Origin: Bin87 sp965220505
GTDB lineage: Bacteria; Chloroflexota; Dehalococcoidia; Lucifugimonadales; UBA3495
Reading direction: 5' to 3'
NCBI GenBank assembly: GCA_965220505.1
Contig: CBDCQE010000001.1
Location: forward strand, 1,860,001 to 1,924,000
DNA length: 64,000 bases
Every line of letters begins with the position of its first letter. Position 1 is the stretch's first letter. This document shows, in pieces, positions 41,769-50,564 of this stretch. The notes below the pieces were generated by a model, which saw nothing but the letters and a program-made list of their open reading frames with translations, had not been told where the DNA came from and did no database searches. A program made the position numbers and the translations under genes.

Positions 41769-43084
41769 CACGAAGGGTATTTGCCCAGCATCAGCCAGCC
41801 CCCGCTGCTGGGGGTGCTGAAGGCGCACAGGGCGGTTTCGGCCCGCACGGTTACCTGGCGGTCGCCGGCGGTGCCGCGGAGTTGCTCGATGCTGTCGGTG
41901 TACATGGCGGTGCGGGTGCGACCGTTGCCCAGGTTGCCGCCGCTGGAACTGAAGGGGTGCGGGCCCTTGACGGTGATGTCACCGGCGTAGAAGGACAAGG
42001 CTTCGCCCCGCTTGACCCCGTGCCACTGGAAGCCCTCCAGGAAGAACTGGGTCATTATGGAATACCCGTCGTAGGGGTTGAAAATGTCCACGTCGGCGGG
42101 GCCCAGGCCGGCGCCTTCGTACATGCGGGCTGCCTGCCGGTCGGTCCACATCTCCACTTCGTCCAGGTCGGGCTGGGTTGTCCGGAACGCGAAGTTGTGC
42201 TGCGAATGGTTGAGCACGTACACCGGCTGGGATTTCATGTCCTGCGCCCGCTCGGCGGTGGTGAACAGGTAGGCTGCCGAGGCGTTGACGGGGCGGTCGC
42301 AGTCCCAGATGCGTAGCGGATTCAAAATCGGCCTGGAGCCTATGTAGTCTTCCACCGATATGGGTTGGATGTTGTGGGTGGCGTTGTACCCCCAGGGAGT
42401 GAGCATCCCGTTCTTGTGCTGGTTCCTCACAAAGTGGACCAGGTCCTCATGTTCGCCGCCGTACTTCATCAAATACTGCCGGTGGGGGAAGATGTTGATG
42501 AAGTCGTTGCCGCCGTGGTTGCCCCAGGGCACGGTCCACTGGCGCGCCCCCCGGGCGTAGTCGTCGGCATTCTCGCCGCCCCGCCGGTAGCGTCCTTCCA
42601 TGTTGCCGGTGGGATAGATGACCAGGCACGTGGAGCAAACTCCGTCGCCGACGGCTTGGGAGGCCATGCCCACCATCTCGCCGATAGTCGGTACCCCGGT
42701 GGGGGCAAATTTGACGTTCTTGAAGCCCATGGTGTTGATGAGCCACTGGGCGTTGATCAGGGTCAGGCCGTACTCGGAGTCGTAGGGCGGATCAAAGTAG
42801 GGTCGCGGCGCCCACTGTGAGGCTGTCCCGCCGCTGCCGCCGGCGATGTGGCTGTCGCAGCACACGATGCCGTCTACTTGGTCAATGGTGACGCCGGCCT
42901 GCTCCATGGCCTTTTCGCAGGCCATGATAGTGTACGCGCCCAGGGAGCTATCCAGGTCGATGCCATCCCACCGGCGGTCCACCGGCGAATGGCCGTACCC
43001 GACCACCGCGACCTTGCCCCGGTGCTCCCACACCCCCAGGCCGTCACGGTCCCTGCGCCATTGGAAGTCATTGCTGCTGGTCAT
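41768..43084 (-). CDS. Thiolase-like protein (SCP-x/Ltp2 type)
   Basis: 438 aa from ATG at 43084. GKVAVVGYGHSPVDRR, then EKAMEQAGVTIDQVDGIVC and the C-terminal PFSSSGGNLGNGRTR place it in the lipid-transfer thiolase branch. At the position of the thiolase nucleophile the sequence reads VKFAPTGVPTIGEM, with no Cys, so a claisen-type thiolysis is unlikely. Ltp2-type members act as retro-aldolases in a complex with a DUF35 protein; a DUF35 gene lies 52 nt upstream, supporting that reading. Confidence 0.78.
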   Translation of the reverse strand: MTSSNDFQWRRDRDGLGVWEHRGKVAVVGYGHSPVDRRWDGIDLDSSLGAYTIMACEKAMEQAGVTIDQVDGIVCCDSHIAGGSGGTASQWAPRPYFDPPYDSEYGLTLINAQWLINTMGFKNVKFAPTGVPTIGEMVGMASQAVGDGVCSTCLVIYPTGNMEGRYRRGGENADDYARGARQWTVPWGNHGGNDFINIFPHRQYLMKYGGEHEDLVHFVRNQHKNGMLTPWGYNATHNIQPISVEDYIGSRPILNPLRIWDCDRPVNASAAYLFTTAERAQDMKSQPVYVLNHSQHNFAFRTTQPDLDEVEMWTDRQAARMYEGAGLGPADVDIFNPYDGYSIMTQFFLEGFQWHGVKRGEALSFYAGDITVKGPHPFSSSGGNLGNGRTRTAMYTDSIEQLRGTAGDRQVTVRAETALCAFSTPSSGGWLMLGKYPS

Positions 43085-43136
43085 AGTCCGTCCTTTTATC
43101 ACTTATCGGGGAGCGAGCGGGAATCTTCATAGGTAG

Positions 43137-43547
43137 CTATTCCACCACCTGCCACTCGTGTATCAATTGGCCGGGGGCCACCTCTTCGAAGGTAACCTCC
43201 ACGGCTGCGCCCACCGGCACCTCGTAGGGCGGGACGCCCGGCAGGTTGGAGTAGAAGTTCACGGTGGGGTCCTGATCCAGTGTCACCAGCGCAAGATTGT
43301 AGGGTTGGTCGAGCATCCGGCGGTTGAGCCGGCCGTCCTCGATGACGATGTAGGCGGCGATGTGGCCCTTGCCTTCCACCTCTTTCCACTCCAGGCTCGT
43401 AGCCGAGCCGCAAACCTGGCAGGCCGCCTTGGGAGGGTACTGCAGCTTGTCGCAGGCCGTACAGTTCTGTAGGACCAGACGCTGTTCGTTCACCGCGTCC
43501 CAGAAGGGCTGACCGAGTTCATCGGGTACGGGGATTATCTTCGGCAT
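43137..43547 (-). CDS. DUF35 zinc-ribbon/OB-fold protein
   Basis: 136 aa from ATG at 43547. N-terminal helix LGQPFWDAVNEQRLVLQ, rubredoxin-like zinc ribbon CTACDKLQYPPKAACQVCG, then an OB fold (EGKGHIAAYIVIEDG, VGAAVEVTFEEV). DUF35 proteins bind acyl-CoA and partner with thiolase-like aldolases or hydratases. First gene of the operon with the thiolase-like and CoA-transferase genes. Confidence 0.88.
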   Translation of the reverse strand: MPKIIPVPDELGQPFWDAVNEQRLVLQNCTACDKLQYPPKAACQVCGSATSLEWKEVEGKGHIAAYIVIEDGRLNRRMLDQPYNLALVTLDQDPTVNFYSNLPGVPPYEVPVGAAVEVTFEEVAPGQLIHEWQVVE

Positions 43548-43723
43548 TCCTTGTCTCCAACAATTTCTTTTCAGACAACGCCATTTCACAACCGGGTCTG
43601 CGGCTCTTCCTGCGCTCGTGAAGGCTGGGGATCGGAATCACCAACCCGAATTTAGGCTGAGAGGCGGAAGTGCGCTCCGGCCATTCTATCCATAAAACGG
43701 CCCTTCATCCACTTGGGACTGAC

Positions 43724-44287
43724 CTCGCCCGTACTCAGTTTTCCGCAAACCTGTCATTGCGAGCGCAGCGCGGCAATCTCGTCGGCAAAAAAATCTTGCC
43801 CATCCTGCCCATCCGTGCCAACCACCTCTTGCCCAAACCAGAACGTCCGTGCTATCCTGTGTCCCGCAGGTGATTGTCCATCTTCGACCAGGTTCCGAGA
43901 ACACACGGCCAATTTCGATCAGCATCCAAGTCGCTACCCGTACCGCAGTAGACTGTCCCCGACCGCTCTAACCGGAGTAGTCTTCTGGGTCGCCGCGCCC
44001 GCAACAGCGCGCCATGCCGTGGGCATGGAAAATGAGGGCAAAAAGCAAGCGCATTACCCCCGGCCGTGGGGCTGATCACTTCCTGGAACCTGGTCAAAAT
44101 CAACCAACCAACCACCAATCACCTGCAAAGACCAACCATCCGGTCACCTGCGAAAATCCAACCATCTCAATCACCGGTGCAAATCCAATCCCAAGAACCC
44201 GTCATTCCTGCGCAAGCAGGAATCCATCCCGTCCATCCTGTGCATCCATGCAAATTCCCCGGTCTAGGCAAACCGGGTACGCGTGAG
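43724..44287. mobile_element. 564-bp segment with the same terminal inverted repeats
   Basis: Left end CTCGCCCGTACTCAGTTT (43724-43741) matches the left end of the 26846 element at 14 of 18 positions; right end AAACCGGGTACGCGTGAG (44270-44287) is the exact reverse complement of it (18 of 18). As in the short element, TGTCATTGCGA follows the left end after about 10 nt and GGCAATCTCGTC closes the module (43752-43783). Near the right end, ATTCCTGC/GCAGGAAT (44204-44211, 44216-44223) forms a hairpin. No direct repeat at the borders and no ORF. Probably a decayed or composite relative. Confidence 0.5.
44117..44191 (+). repeat. Three imperfect 24-25-nt direct repeats
   Basis: Units at 44117-44140, 44142-44166 and 44169-44191 share the pattern TCACCTGC-AAA-CCAACCATC, the third more diverged. 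They lie inside the 564-bp segment. Confidence 0.5.
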
Positions 44288-44299
44288 ATCCGGCTCGCC

Positions 44300-44327
44300 T
44301 TGACAACCCCAAGGCCCAAGTTACAAT
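44300..44327 (+). promoter_or_regulatory. Promoter of alpha/beta hydrolase gene
   Basis: Perfect -35 TTGACA (44300-44305), 16-nt spacer, -10 TACAAT (44322-44327), 43 nt before the start codon. It begins 13 nt after the right terminal repeat of the 564-bp segment. Confidence 0.7.
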
Positions 44328-44369
44328 CGCCCGAAGGCCCACTAGACACGACACCAAGGAGACGCTCAA

Positions 44370-45128
44370 ATGCCGTTCTACACCAGAGGCGATGTCACCA
44401 TCCATTATGAAGAAAAGGGTTCCGGATTTCCGATCCTGTGCACACCCGGCGGCGGATTGAACTCCATCATGAGCGGTTGGCCCAGGCAGGTCATCAACGC
44501 GTTCGACGAGTTCAGCAACGAGTTCCGCTGCATCACCATGGACCAGCGCAACGCCCAGGGCGGCCAGTCCACCGGTCCGGTCCAGGTCGAGGACCCGTGG
44601 GGCGCGTTCGCCGACGACCAGCTGGGGTTGATGGACCACCTTGGGATTGACGAGTTCCTCTTCATCGGCTTCTGCATCGGCGGCCCCTTCGCCATGACGC
44701 TGATCAAGAAGGCGCCCAATCGCGTGCGCGCGGCCGTGCTGTGCCAGCCCGTCGGCCATGCCGATCACTCGCCTGACGCCATGTACGACTCGGGGGTCGA
44801 CGTCTGGGCCCCTGAGCTGATCTCCAACAGACCGGATATATCAATGGACGTCATCAACCAGTACCTGCACAACTTATACCGAGTGCAGCCGGACTTCTTT
44901 TACAGCGTCGACCGTGACTTCGCCCGCAACTGCCAGACCCCGTTGCTGGTGATGCCGGACGACACCCCGTCCCATTCGCTCCAGGCCGCCCTGGACATGG
45001 TGGCATTGGCGCCCAACGCCCAGACGACGGCGTGGCCCTGGAAGGAAGACCCCGACCTCAAGGCCACCACGATCGAGCAGGTGCGCGGATTCTTCAGGGC
45101 CCACGCGCCGGTGGCCGCTGGCGTCTAG
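44370..45128 (+). CDS. Alpha/beta hydrolase with Cys at the nucleophile elbow
   Basis: 252 aa with AAGGAG before the ATG. The fold is clear: ILCTPGGGLNSIM oxyanion region, then CITMDQRNAQGGQSTGP and the nucleophile elbow FIGFCIGGPFAM (about residue 107), where Cys stands in place of Ser. LLVMPDDTPSH gives the likely acid Asp; a C-terminal His is not obvious in the usual spot. Cys nucleophiles occur in dienelactone hydrolases, so a lactone or thioester substrate is possible. Own promoter and terminator, so a single-gene unit. Confidence 0.83.
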   Translation: MPFYTRGDVTIHYEEKGSGFPILCTPGGGLNSIMSGWPRQVINAFDEFSNEFRCITMDQRNAQGGQSTGPVQVEDPWGAFADDQLGLMDHLGIDEFLFIGFCIGGPFAMTLIKKAPNRVRAAVLCQPVGHADHSPDAMYDSGVDVWAPELISNRPDISMDVINQYLHNLYRVQPDFFYSVDRDFARNCQTPLLVMPDDTPSHSLQAALDMVALAPNAQTTAWPWKEDPDLKATTIEQVRGFFRAHAPVAAGV

Positions 45129-45160
45129 ACCCAGCCCACTTGCCCTGGCGAGCCTTTCAG

Positions 45161-45193
45161 CCGCCCCGGTTGCGCAGCCGGGGCGGTTTTCTT
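45161..45193 (+). terminator. Terminator of alpha/beta hydrolase gene
   Basis: Perfect 9-bp stem CCGCCCCGG/CCGGGGCGG with an 8-nt loop followed by TTTTCTT. Confidence 0.85.
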
Positions 45194-45222
45194 CACCCGG
45201 TTCAGTCCTGTAGGTATGGCCC

Positions 45223-46362
45223 TTAGCCAGCAGTCTCGGCGGCGGCGCGGCCGGTCGCTTCCCCGAACCGGCGGCCAAAGAGAGGAGTCATCAGGGCGCT
45301 GGCGATGGTCACGGCGAGGCACATGTATCCAATACCCGCGTAGCCCACGCCAGCCAGCAAAACGCCGCCGGCGGCGGCCCCCAGCGCTCCCGATGACTGG
45401 TTGGTAAATCCCATCAGGCTGGCCCCGGTGGACTTGGACTCTCCCGAGTATTCGGTGCTGACTGCCACCAGGGCGGGCATCAGTACGCTCAGGAACCCCG
45501 CGCCGATTGCGACCACCGCCACCGCCAACCAGAGCCCCAGGTCGACCGAGAAGAACAGGCACGCGCAAAGGCCACCCGCGATTGAAGTACCCGCCAGCAG
45601 GGCAGTGCGATGTTTATTGTTGGCCACATATGCTGCCGAATAGCTGCCCACGACCTGGCCTACGGCGGTGATCGCCAGCGGAACGGCTACCAGCGCCAGG
45701 GGCACGTCGTAAGCGAGCAGCAAGTGGGCGGGAAAGAAGCTGAGCGTGGCCCAGAACGAAATGCGCTGCGTTGCGCCGACCGCGATCGCCACACGGAAAT
45801 AACGCAACGAAAGCAGCGAGACGTACCGGGAAACAAACGCAAAGCTTCGAGTCCGCTGGCGGTTGTCCTTCGGGAACCAGACCCAGTTAGCCAACAGCGC
45901 CGCAGCCAGCAGCGCGCCGGCGACTACAAAGGGAAGCCGCCAACCGCCCAAGTCGGCCAACACCGCCACCATTGGGACCGTCACGCCGGCGACCACGCCC
46001 TGAATAGCCAACATGGCAGTAATAGCTTGGGCGCGTCGGGCCGGTGAAATAATGTCTGACAACACTCCGACCGCAGTTGGTGGGAGGGTTCCCCCGGCCA
46101 GACCGGTCAGCGCGCGGAGCGCCAACAGGATCTCGATGTTGGGCGCGAACGCCGATGCCAGCGCGGACACAGCGAGTATTGCCAACCCGACCAACGCAAC
46201 CGGGCGTCGTCCGAACGAGTCGGACAGAGGCCCCACGCACAGCAATGACGCCGCCCAGGCCGCGAAAGTTGCCGTAGCCAACTGCCCAGCCACCGGCACC
46301 GAGACTTTCAAGTCGGTCCCGATCTCCACCAACAGGGGCGGAACGATGAGGACCGCGCTCAT
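45223..46362 (-). CDS. MFS transporter (N-terminus uncertain)
   Basis: 379 aa from the only ATG at 46362. DSFGRRPVALVGLAIL is the MFS A-like loop after helix 2, and 11-12 helices follow, including GGTLPPTAVGVLSDI and TGASLMGFTNQSSGALGAA. The ATG falls in the middle of the first membrane helix: the frame continues upstream in phase, encoding NKALFFAGLSLAVFAA, to a stop near 46470, but contains no ATG, GTG or TTG. AAGGAGAG lies about 8 nt before an ATC at 46449, which would give 408 aa. Drug or metabolite efflux is likely. Confidence 0.8.
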   Translation of the reverse strand: MSAVLIVPPLLVEIGTDLKVSVPVAGQLATATFAAWAASLLCVGPLSDSFGRRPVALVGLAILAVSALASAFAPNIEILLALRALTGLAGGTLPPTAVGVLSDIISPARRAQAITAMLAIQGVVAGVTVPMVAVLADLGGWRLPFVVAGALLAAALLANWVWFPKDNRQRTRSFAFVSRYVSLLSLRYFRVAIAVGATQRISFWATLSFFPAHLLLAYDVPLALVAVPLAITAVGQVVGSYSAAYVANNKHRTALLAGTSIAGGLCACLFFSVDLGLWLAVAVVAIGAGFLSVLMPALVAVSTEYSGESKSTGASLMGFTNQSSGALGAAAGGVLLAGVGYAGIGYMCLAVTIASALMTPLFGRRFGEATGRAAAETAG

Positions 46363-46513
46363 GGCGGCGAAAACGGCAAGCGACAGCCCGGCGAAGAACA
46401 GGGCCTTGTTTACCTCGGGGGCCGCTTGCCGTGCCGGTTCTGTATCGATACGGCTACTCTCCTTTGATCGACCAAGTCAGGCATCCACTCCGCAACCCCG
46501 TGCGGCGGGTCGA

Positions 46514-47266
46514 TTACTGGGCAGTCCGACCTCCGTCGATTACCACCTCGGAGCCGGTGACGAACGACGACTCGTCGCTGGCCAGATACAGCACGCCGTA
46601 GGCGATCTCAATCGGCTGGCCCACCCGCCCCAGCGGCACCCGGCCCACCTGGGCGGCGATGCGCTCCGCATCCTCCGGCGTATCGCCCAGCATGGGCGTC
46701 TGGATGGGACCAGGATGCACGGAGTTGCACCGGATTCCTTCGCTGGCGTACTGGATGGCGGTGGATTTGGTGAACAGGCGCACGGCTCCCTTGCTGGCCG
46801 CGTAGGCTCCCGAGGTCCCGGGAGCGGGAGCGATGCCGGCGCCGGACGAGATATTGATAATGGAACCGCCGCCGGCTTCACGCATGGCCGGGATGACCTC
46901 GCGGGTACCCAGGAACACGCCCTTGACGTTGATGTCCATGGTGCGCTCCCACTGCTCCGCGGTCATGTCCTCGATGCCGCCACGGGTGGAGATGCCGGCG
47001 TTATTGACCAGGATGTCCACCCTGCCGAAGCGCGAAACCGCAGCCGCCACCGCGTTGCGCCAGTCATCCTCGCTGGTCACGTCGAGGTGAACGAAGAGGC
47101 ACTCCGCGCCGGTCTCATTGATCTCGGCTTCGGTCTGCCGACCGGCGTCGTCCAGAATGTCGCCGATGACGACCCTCGCGCCCTCGGAGGCGAACAGCCT
47201 GGCCTCCTGGGCACCCATCCCCCTGGCTCCGCCGCTGATGATGGCAACCTTGTTTTCCAGCCGCAT
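46514..47266 (-). CDS. Short-chain dehydrogenase/reductase
   Basis: 250 aa from ATG at 47266, with AGGAGG 9 nt upstream. Classical SDR: SGGARGMGAQ nucleotide loop, DVTSEDDW, ILVNNAGI, catalytic Ser in IINISSGAGI and YAASKGA (Tyr and Lys), and GSEVVIDGG end. FVHLDV and the acidic residue after the second strand suggest NAD rather than NADP. Divergent from the next SDR gene. Confidence 0.92.
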   Translation of the reverse strand: MRLENKVAIISGGARGMGAQEARLFASEGARVVIGDILDDAGRQTEAEINETGAECLFVHLDVTSEDDWRNAVAAAVSRFGRVDILVNNAGISTRGGIEDMTAEQWERTMDINVKGVFLGTREVIPAMREAGGGSIINISSGAGIAPAPGTSGAYAASKGAVRLFTKSTAIQYASEGIRCNSVHPGPIQTPMLGDTPEDAERIAAQVGRVPLGRVGQPIEIAYGVLYLASDESSFVTGSEVVIDGGRTAQ

Positions 47267-47374
47267 GGTTCCGCCTCCTGCGTGTCGTTGGTGGCACGAT
47301 TGTAGCCGCAGCGTTTGTCCGGTCAAGTTGGCGACGGTTGGGATCATCGGCGGTATCTTGGCAAACTCGTTCGC

Positions 47375-47380
47375 TATAAT
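47375..47380 (+). promoter_or_regulatory. -10 box of plus-strand SDR gene
   Basis: Perfect TATAAT 39 nt before the start at 47420, in the 153-nt divergent region. No good -35 at the right distance. Confidence 0.45.
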
Positions 47381-47419
47381 CGCGGCAGATTGCAAAGACG
47401 CGACATCGGGGTGAGACAG

Positions 47420-48205
47420 ATGGAAATCAAGGACGGCGTATTCATCGTGACGGGATCGGCCACCGGGCTGGGCGCGGCCGTGGCCCAGCGCCTGGCAGCC
47501 AAGGGCGGCCGGCTGGTCATCAACTACACCAAAAGCGAGGCAGAGGCGCAGGCCGCCGCGGAATCCTGCCGCAGCGTGGGTGGTGAGGCCATCCTGTGCC
47601 AGGCCGACGTGTCCGTGGACGAGGACTGCCGGCGCATGGCGACGGCGGCGCTGGAAAAATGGGGACGGATCGACGGGTTGGTGAACAACGCCGCCACGTC
47701 GGTGATCGTCCCCCATTACGACCTTGAAGGCTTGTCCTCCGAGGACTTCCAGCGGGTCCTCTCGGTAAACGTGGTCGGCGCATTCCAGATGGTGCGCGCC
47801 GTTACGCCGGCCATGCAGGAGCAGGGCAAAGGAGCCATCGTTAACGTGTCGTCAGGGTCGGGCTTCAGCGGATCCGGCAGTTCCATCGCCTACGCTGCGT
47901 CCAAGGCGGCGCTCAACGTGATGACCTATTCCTTGGCTCGCGCCCTGGCGCCGGAGATCCGGGTCAACGCGGTCTGTCCCGGCGTCATGCAGACCCGCTG
48001 GTGGCGGGAGGGCCTGGGCGAAGAAAACTACCAGGGCTTCATCGACCGCTATGCTGCGACGGCGCCGCTGGGATCGGCCGGCACTCCGGAGACGGTGTCC
48101 GAGCCGGTGGTCTGGCTCCTGGAAGGCGCGGAGCACGTCACCGGTGAAACCATCCTGGTTGACGCCGGCAGCCACCTGGGTCCCGCGCCGGCGCGTCCGC
48201 GCTGA
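47420..48205 (+). CDS. Short-chain dehydrogenase/reductase
   Basis: 261 aa. TGSATGLGAAVAQ nucleotide loop, ADVSVDEDC, LVNNAA, IVNVSSGSG with catalytic Ser, YAASKAALNVMTYSLA, and GETILVDAGS end. FabG-like subgroup; substrate unknown. Shares only family features with the divergent SDR, so they are not recent duplicates. Confidence 0.92.
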   Translation: MEIKDGVFIVTGSATGLGAAVAQRLAAKGGRLVINYTKSEAEAQAAAESCRSVGGEAILCQADVSVDEDCRRMATAALEKWGRIDGLVNNAATSVIVPHYDLEGLSSEDFQRVLSVNVVGAFQMVRAVTPAMQEQGKGAIVNVSSGSGFSGSGSSIAYAASKAALNVMTYSLARALAPEIRVNAVCPGVMQTRWWREGLGEENYQGFIDRYAATAPLGSAGTPETVSEPVVWLLEGAEHVTGETILVDAGSHLGPAPARPR

Positions 48206-48281
48206 CGCTTGGATCACGGGCTTGATCGCGGCAACCCGACGGCCCTGGGTGGCGCCGTCCGCGCGGGCGCGAATAGTTTTC

Positions 48282-48310
48282 TTGACACACTATCGGGGCG
48301 GGCGCATACT
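48282..48310 (+). promoter_or_regulatory. Promoter of MFS gene
   Basis: Perfect -35 TTGACA (48282-48287), 17-nt spacer, -10 CATACT (48305-48310), then AAGGGAGAAGG before the ATG at 48333. Confidence 0.65.
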
Positions 48311-48332
48311 GCCGCTCTTAAGGGAGAAGGAT

Positions 48333-49868
48333 ATGTCCGCAGTAAACTTCCGCCCCGATCAGTTCGCGTTGGCCGGTTATCGCATCCACTACGCGTGGGT
48401 GATCGTATTCATCACGGCGTTGATGCGACTGGTATCGTCGTCCTTCCGCATGTCGTTCCCGGCCCTGGTGCCCATCATTTCCCAGGTCTTCGGGTGGAGC
48501 GAGGGGCTCATCCTGTTTGCATTCTCGCTGCAATGGGTGGTGTCGGGTATGTTCGGCCCTCCCTCCGGTTGGCTTGGTGATCGATACGGAGCCCGGTTTA
48601 CGCTCACGCTGGGTGCTTCTCTGTACATCGTCAGCATGATCCTCGCCGGGTTCATGACCGAGTTGTGGCATCTCTACCTGTTCTTTGGCGTGATGCTCAG
48701 CGCCTCCATGGGAATATTCCAGGTCCCCCTCACGGTGTCCGTGACATCATGGTTCCGGCGCCACCTGGGGTTGGGCATGGGACTGCTCCAGTCTTCCCAG
48801 GGGGTCGGCCCGGTGATCGTGCCGGCCATCATGGTGGGATTGGTAGCATTCTTCTCGCTGGGGCAGGGCAAGGCATGGGCCGACGCCCTCCCGATCTTCA
48901 GCGCCGACAGCATCGGGATCAGGATGGCTTTCTGGATCCCCGGCATTGTCGGCGGCGTGGTTCTTCTGTTGCTCACCCGCCTGTTCCATAACTCTCCGGA
49001 AGACGTGGGAATGAGACAGTTGGGCGCCGACCCCAACGAGCCGATACGCGCCGCTCCCACTACAGGCAGAGGCGCCAAAGAGCGGGCCAGGATTTTCCTG
49101 CGACAGGCGCGGAAGACCCCGACCTTCTGGAACCTGGTCGGAATTCATTACTGGGGATGCGCCGGACACGCCATCATCATCATGTTCCTCCAGGTCATGG
49201 TGGTGGACCTGTTGCGTCCAGAGGGAGGCTACCAGGGGGTGGACGCGGCGTTGGTCGGCGCCTCGGCCATCGGCATCACCATCGCCGGCACCATGCACCT
49301 GACCAGCACCATAACCCGGTTTGGCGCTCCCATCGCGGCCGACCTGCTGGGCAGCAAATGGGTGATGGCCGCCTGCTTTACCCTCCAGTTTGCCCCGGTG
49401 CTGATTCTGCTGTTCGCGGATCAGCTTTGGATGTTCTACCTCTTCGCCGTACTCTTCGGCATTGGCTTCGGCGGCGAGATGTCCGCCTTCCCCATCATCA
49501 ATCGCCAATACTACGGCCGGGCGCCCATCGGCAGCGCCTACGGTTTCCAGATGATGGGAGCCGGCGCGGGAATGGCCAGCGGAGCGCTGTTGGGCAGCGG
49601 GCTGTACATCGGCGTCACCGAGCTGGGGTTCCCGGTCATCCTCGACAACCCTTACTGCTGGACCATCCTGCTGTCGTTCATCATGAGCTTGGGCGGCGTC
49701 ATCGCGATCCTGTTCCTGCCCAACACGCATCGGCACCAGTTGCCCGACTGGGAGGATGAGTTGCCTCCGGAGTTCCGCACCGATACGGCCCCGGCTTCTC
49801 CCACGCCGCCGGCGCCCGCCCCGGCGGGAACATCCCCGGCGCCAGCAACTTCCGGCAACGGCGACTGA
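48333..49868 (+). CDS. MFS transporter (monocarboxylate/oxalate-formate type)
   Basis: 511 aa from ATG at 48333. Twelve membrane segments; GWLGDRYGARFTLTLGASLY is the loop 2-3 motif and WFRRHLGLGMGLLQSSQGVG the cytoplasmic loop 4-5 typical of the OFA/MCT branch. A hydrophilic central loop at about 225-265 and a Pro/Ala-rich tail of 40 residues are present. Likely carries an organic acid; the nearby SDR and P-loop genes do not fix it. Confidence 0.85.
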   Translation: MSAVNFRPDQFALAGYRIHYAWVIVFITALMRLVSSSFRMSFPALVPIISQVFGWSEGLILFAFSLQWVVSGMFGPPSGWLGDRYGARFTLTLGASLYIVSMILAGFMTELWHLYLFFGVMLSASMGIFQVPLTVSVTSWFRRHLGLGMGLLQSSQGVGPVIVPAIMVGLVAFFSLGQGKAWADALPIFSADSIGIRMAFWIPGIVGGVVLLLLTRLFHNSPEDVGMRQLGADPNEPIRAAPTTGRGAKERARIFLRQARKTPTFWNLVGIHYWGCAGHAIIIMFLQVMVVDLLRPEGGYQGVDAALVGASAIGITIAGTMHLTSTITRFGAPIAADLLGSKWVMAACFTLQFAPVLILLFADQLWMFYLFAVLFGIGFGGEMSAFPIINRQYYGRAPIGSAYGFQMMGAGAGMASGALLGSGLYIGVTELGFPVILDNPYCWTILLSFIMSLGGVIAILFLPNTHRHQLPDWEDELPPEFRTDTAPASPTPPAPAPAGTSPAPATSGNGD

Positions 49869-49875
49869 CGCATCC

Positions 49876-50496
49876 GTGCTCCAAGAGGACGGGACGCGAG
49901 ACACGATAGACAGGGACCTGGAGGTTGTCCGGTCCCTGTCTCAGTCCGCCCGCGAGCCCGGCTCTCCGGGCCTATTGATTCTCTACGGGCTGCCCGGCAG
50001 CGGAAAATCCTACTTCGGCGAACTGGTGGCGGAACGGTGCCGCGCGTTGATCTTGAACATCGACCGCCACCGACGTGCCATCGTCCACGGCATTCCCAGG
50101 TACGACGGGCCAGAAAACAAACGCGTCTTTGATGCGCTCGACCGACGCACTGAGGAATTGCTGGACCAAGGGCAGGTAGTGGTCTTCGATTCAAGCGCCC
50201 TCCGGGAATGGATCCGTAGTCCCCTCGAAAAAATTGCTTCGGATCGCGGGTTGACTCCCGTCAGGGTTCATCTCGACCCGCCCGAAGATGTGATCTTTGC
50301 GCGCTTGCGCCATCGTCGGCCTGCACCCGACCCGGTCGATGGCGTCAAAACCTGGCTCGACGTGTATGACTGGATGCAGCCAGGGTGGCAGCCAATCCTG
50401 GAACCGCACCTGCGTTTCGACAATCCAGAGACGCTGCAATCGGACGTGGCGACCGTGTGCCGAGCGCTATGCGGAGATACCGCCGGTTCGGCGTAG
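49876..50496 (+). CDS. P-loop kinase (zeta-toxin/AAA-33 type)
   Basis: 206 aa from GTG at 49876, 7 nt after the MFS stop. LLILYGLPGSGKSYFGE is a Walker A; NIDRHRRAIVHGIPRY and VVVFDSSALREWIRSPL (Walker B-like) follow, and FARLRHRR is the lid Arg cluster. Resembles small ATP-dependent kinases acting on nucleotides, tRNA or sugars. Substrate unknown. Confidence 0.75.
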   Translation: MLQEDGTRDTIDRDLEVVRSLSQSAREPGSPGLLILYGLPGSGKSYFGELVAERCRALILNIDRHRRAIVHGIPRYDGPENKRVFDALDRRTEELLDQGQVVVFDSSALREWIRSPLEKIASDRGLTPVRVHLDPPEDVIFARLRHRRPAPDPVDGVKTWLDVYDWMQPGWQPILEPHLRFDNPETLQSDVATVCRALCGDTAGSA

Positions 50497-50564
50497 CCAG
50501 AGTTTGTCACCGGCGGTATGATGTTGCCCAATCGACCTGACCTCATTCTGAAGGAGGCATCATC

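Larger units (their letters stand above)
43548..44369. other. 822-nt gene-free region
   Basis: No credible ORF on either strand. It contains the 564-bp inverted-repeat-bounded segment (43724-44287), three imperfect 24-25-nt direct repeats and the promoter of the downstream hydrolase. The first 176 nt show nothing recognisable. Confidence 0.6.

Noticed and set aside
44117..44191. Possible CRISPR array
   Set aside because: Only three units of 24-25 nt, directly adjacent with no spacers of equal length and no cas genes nearby.
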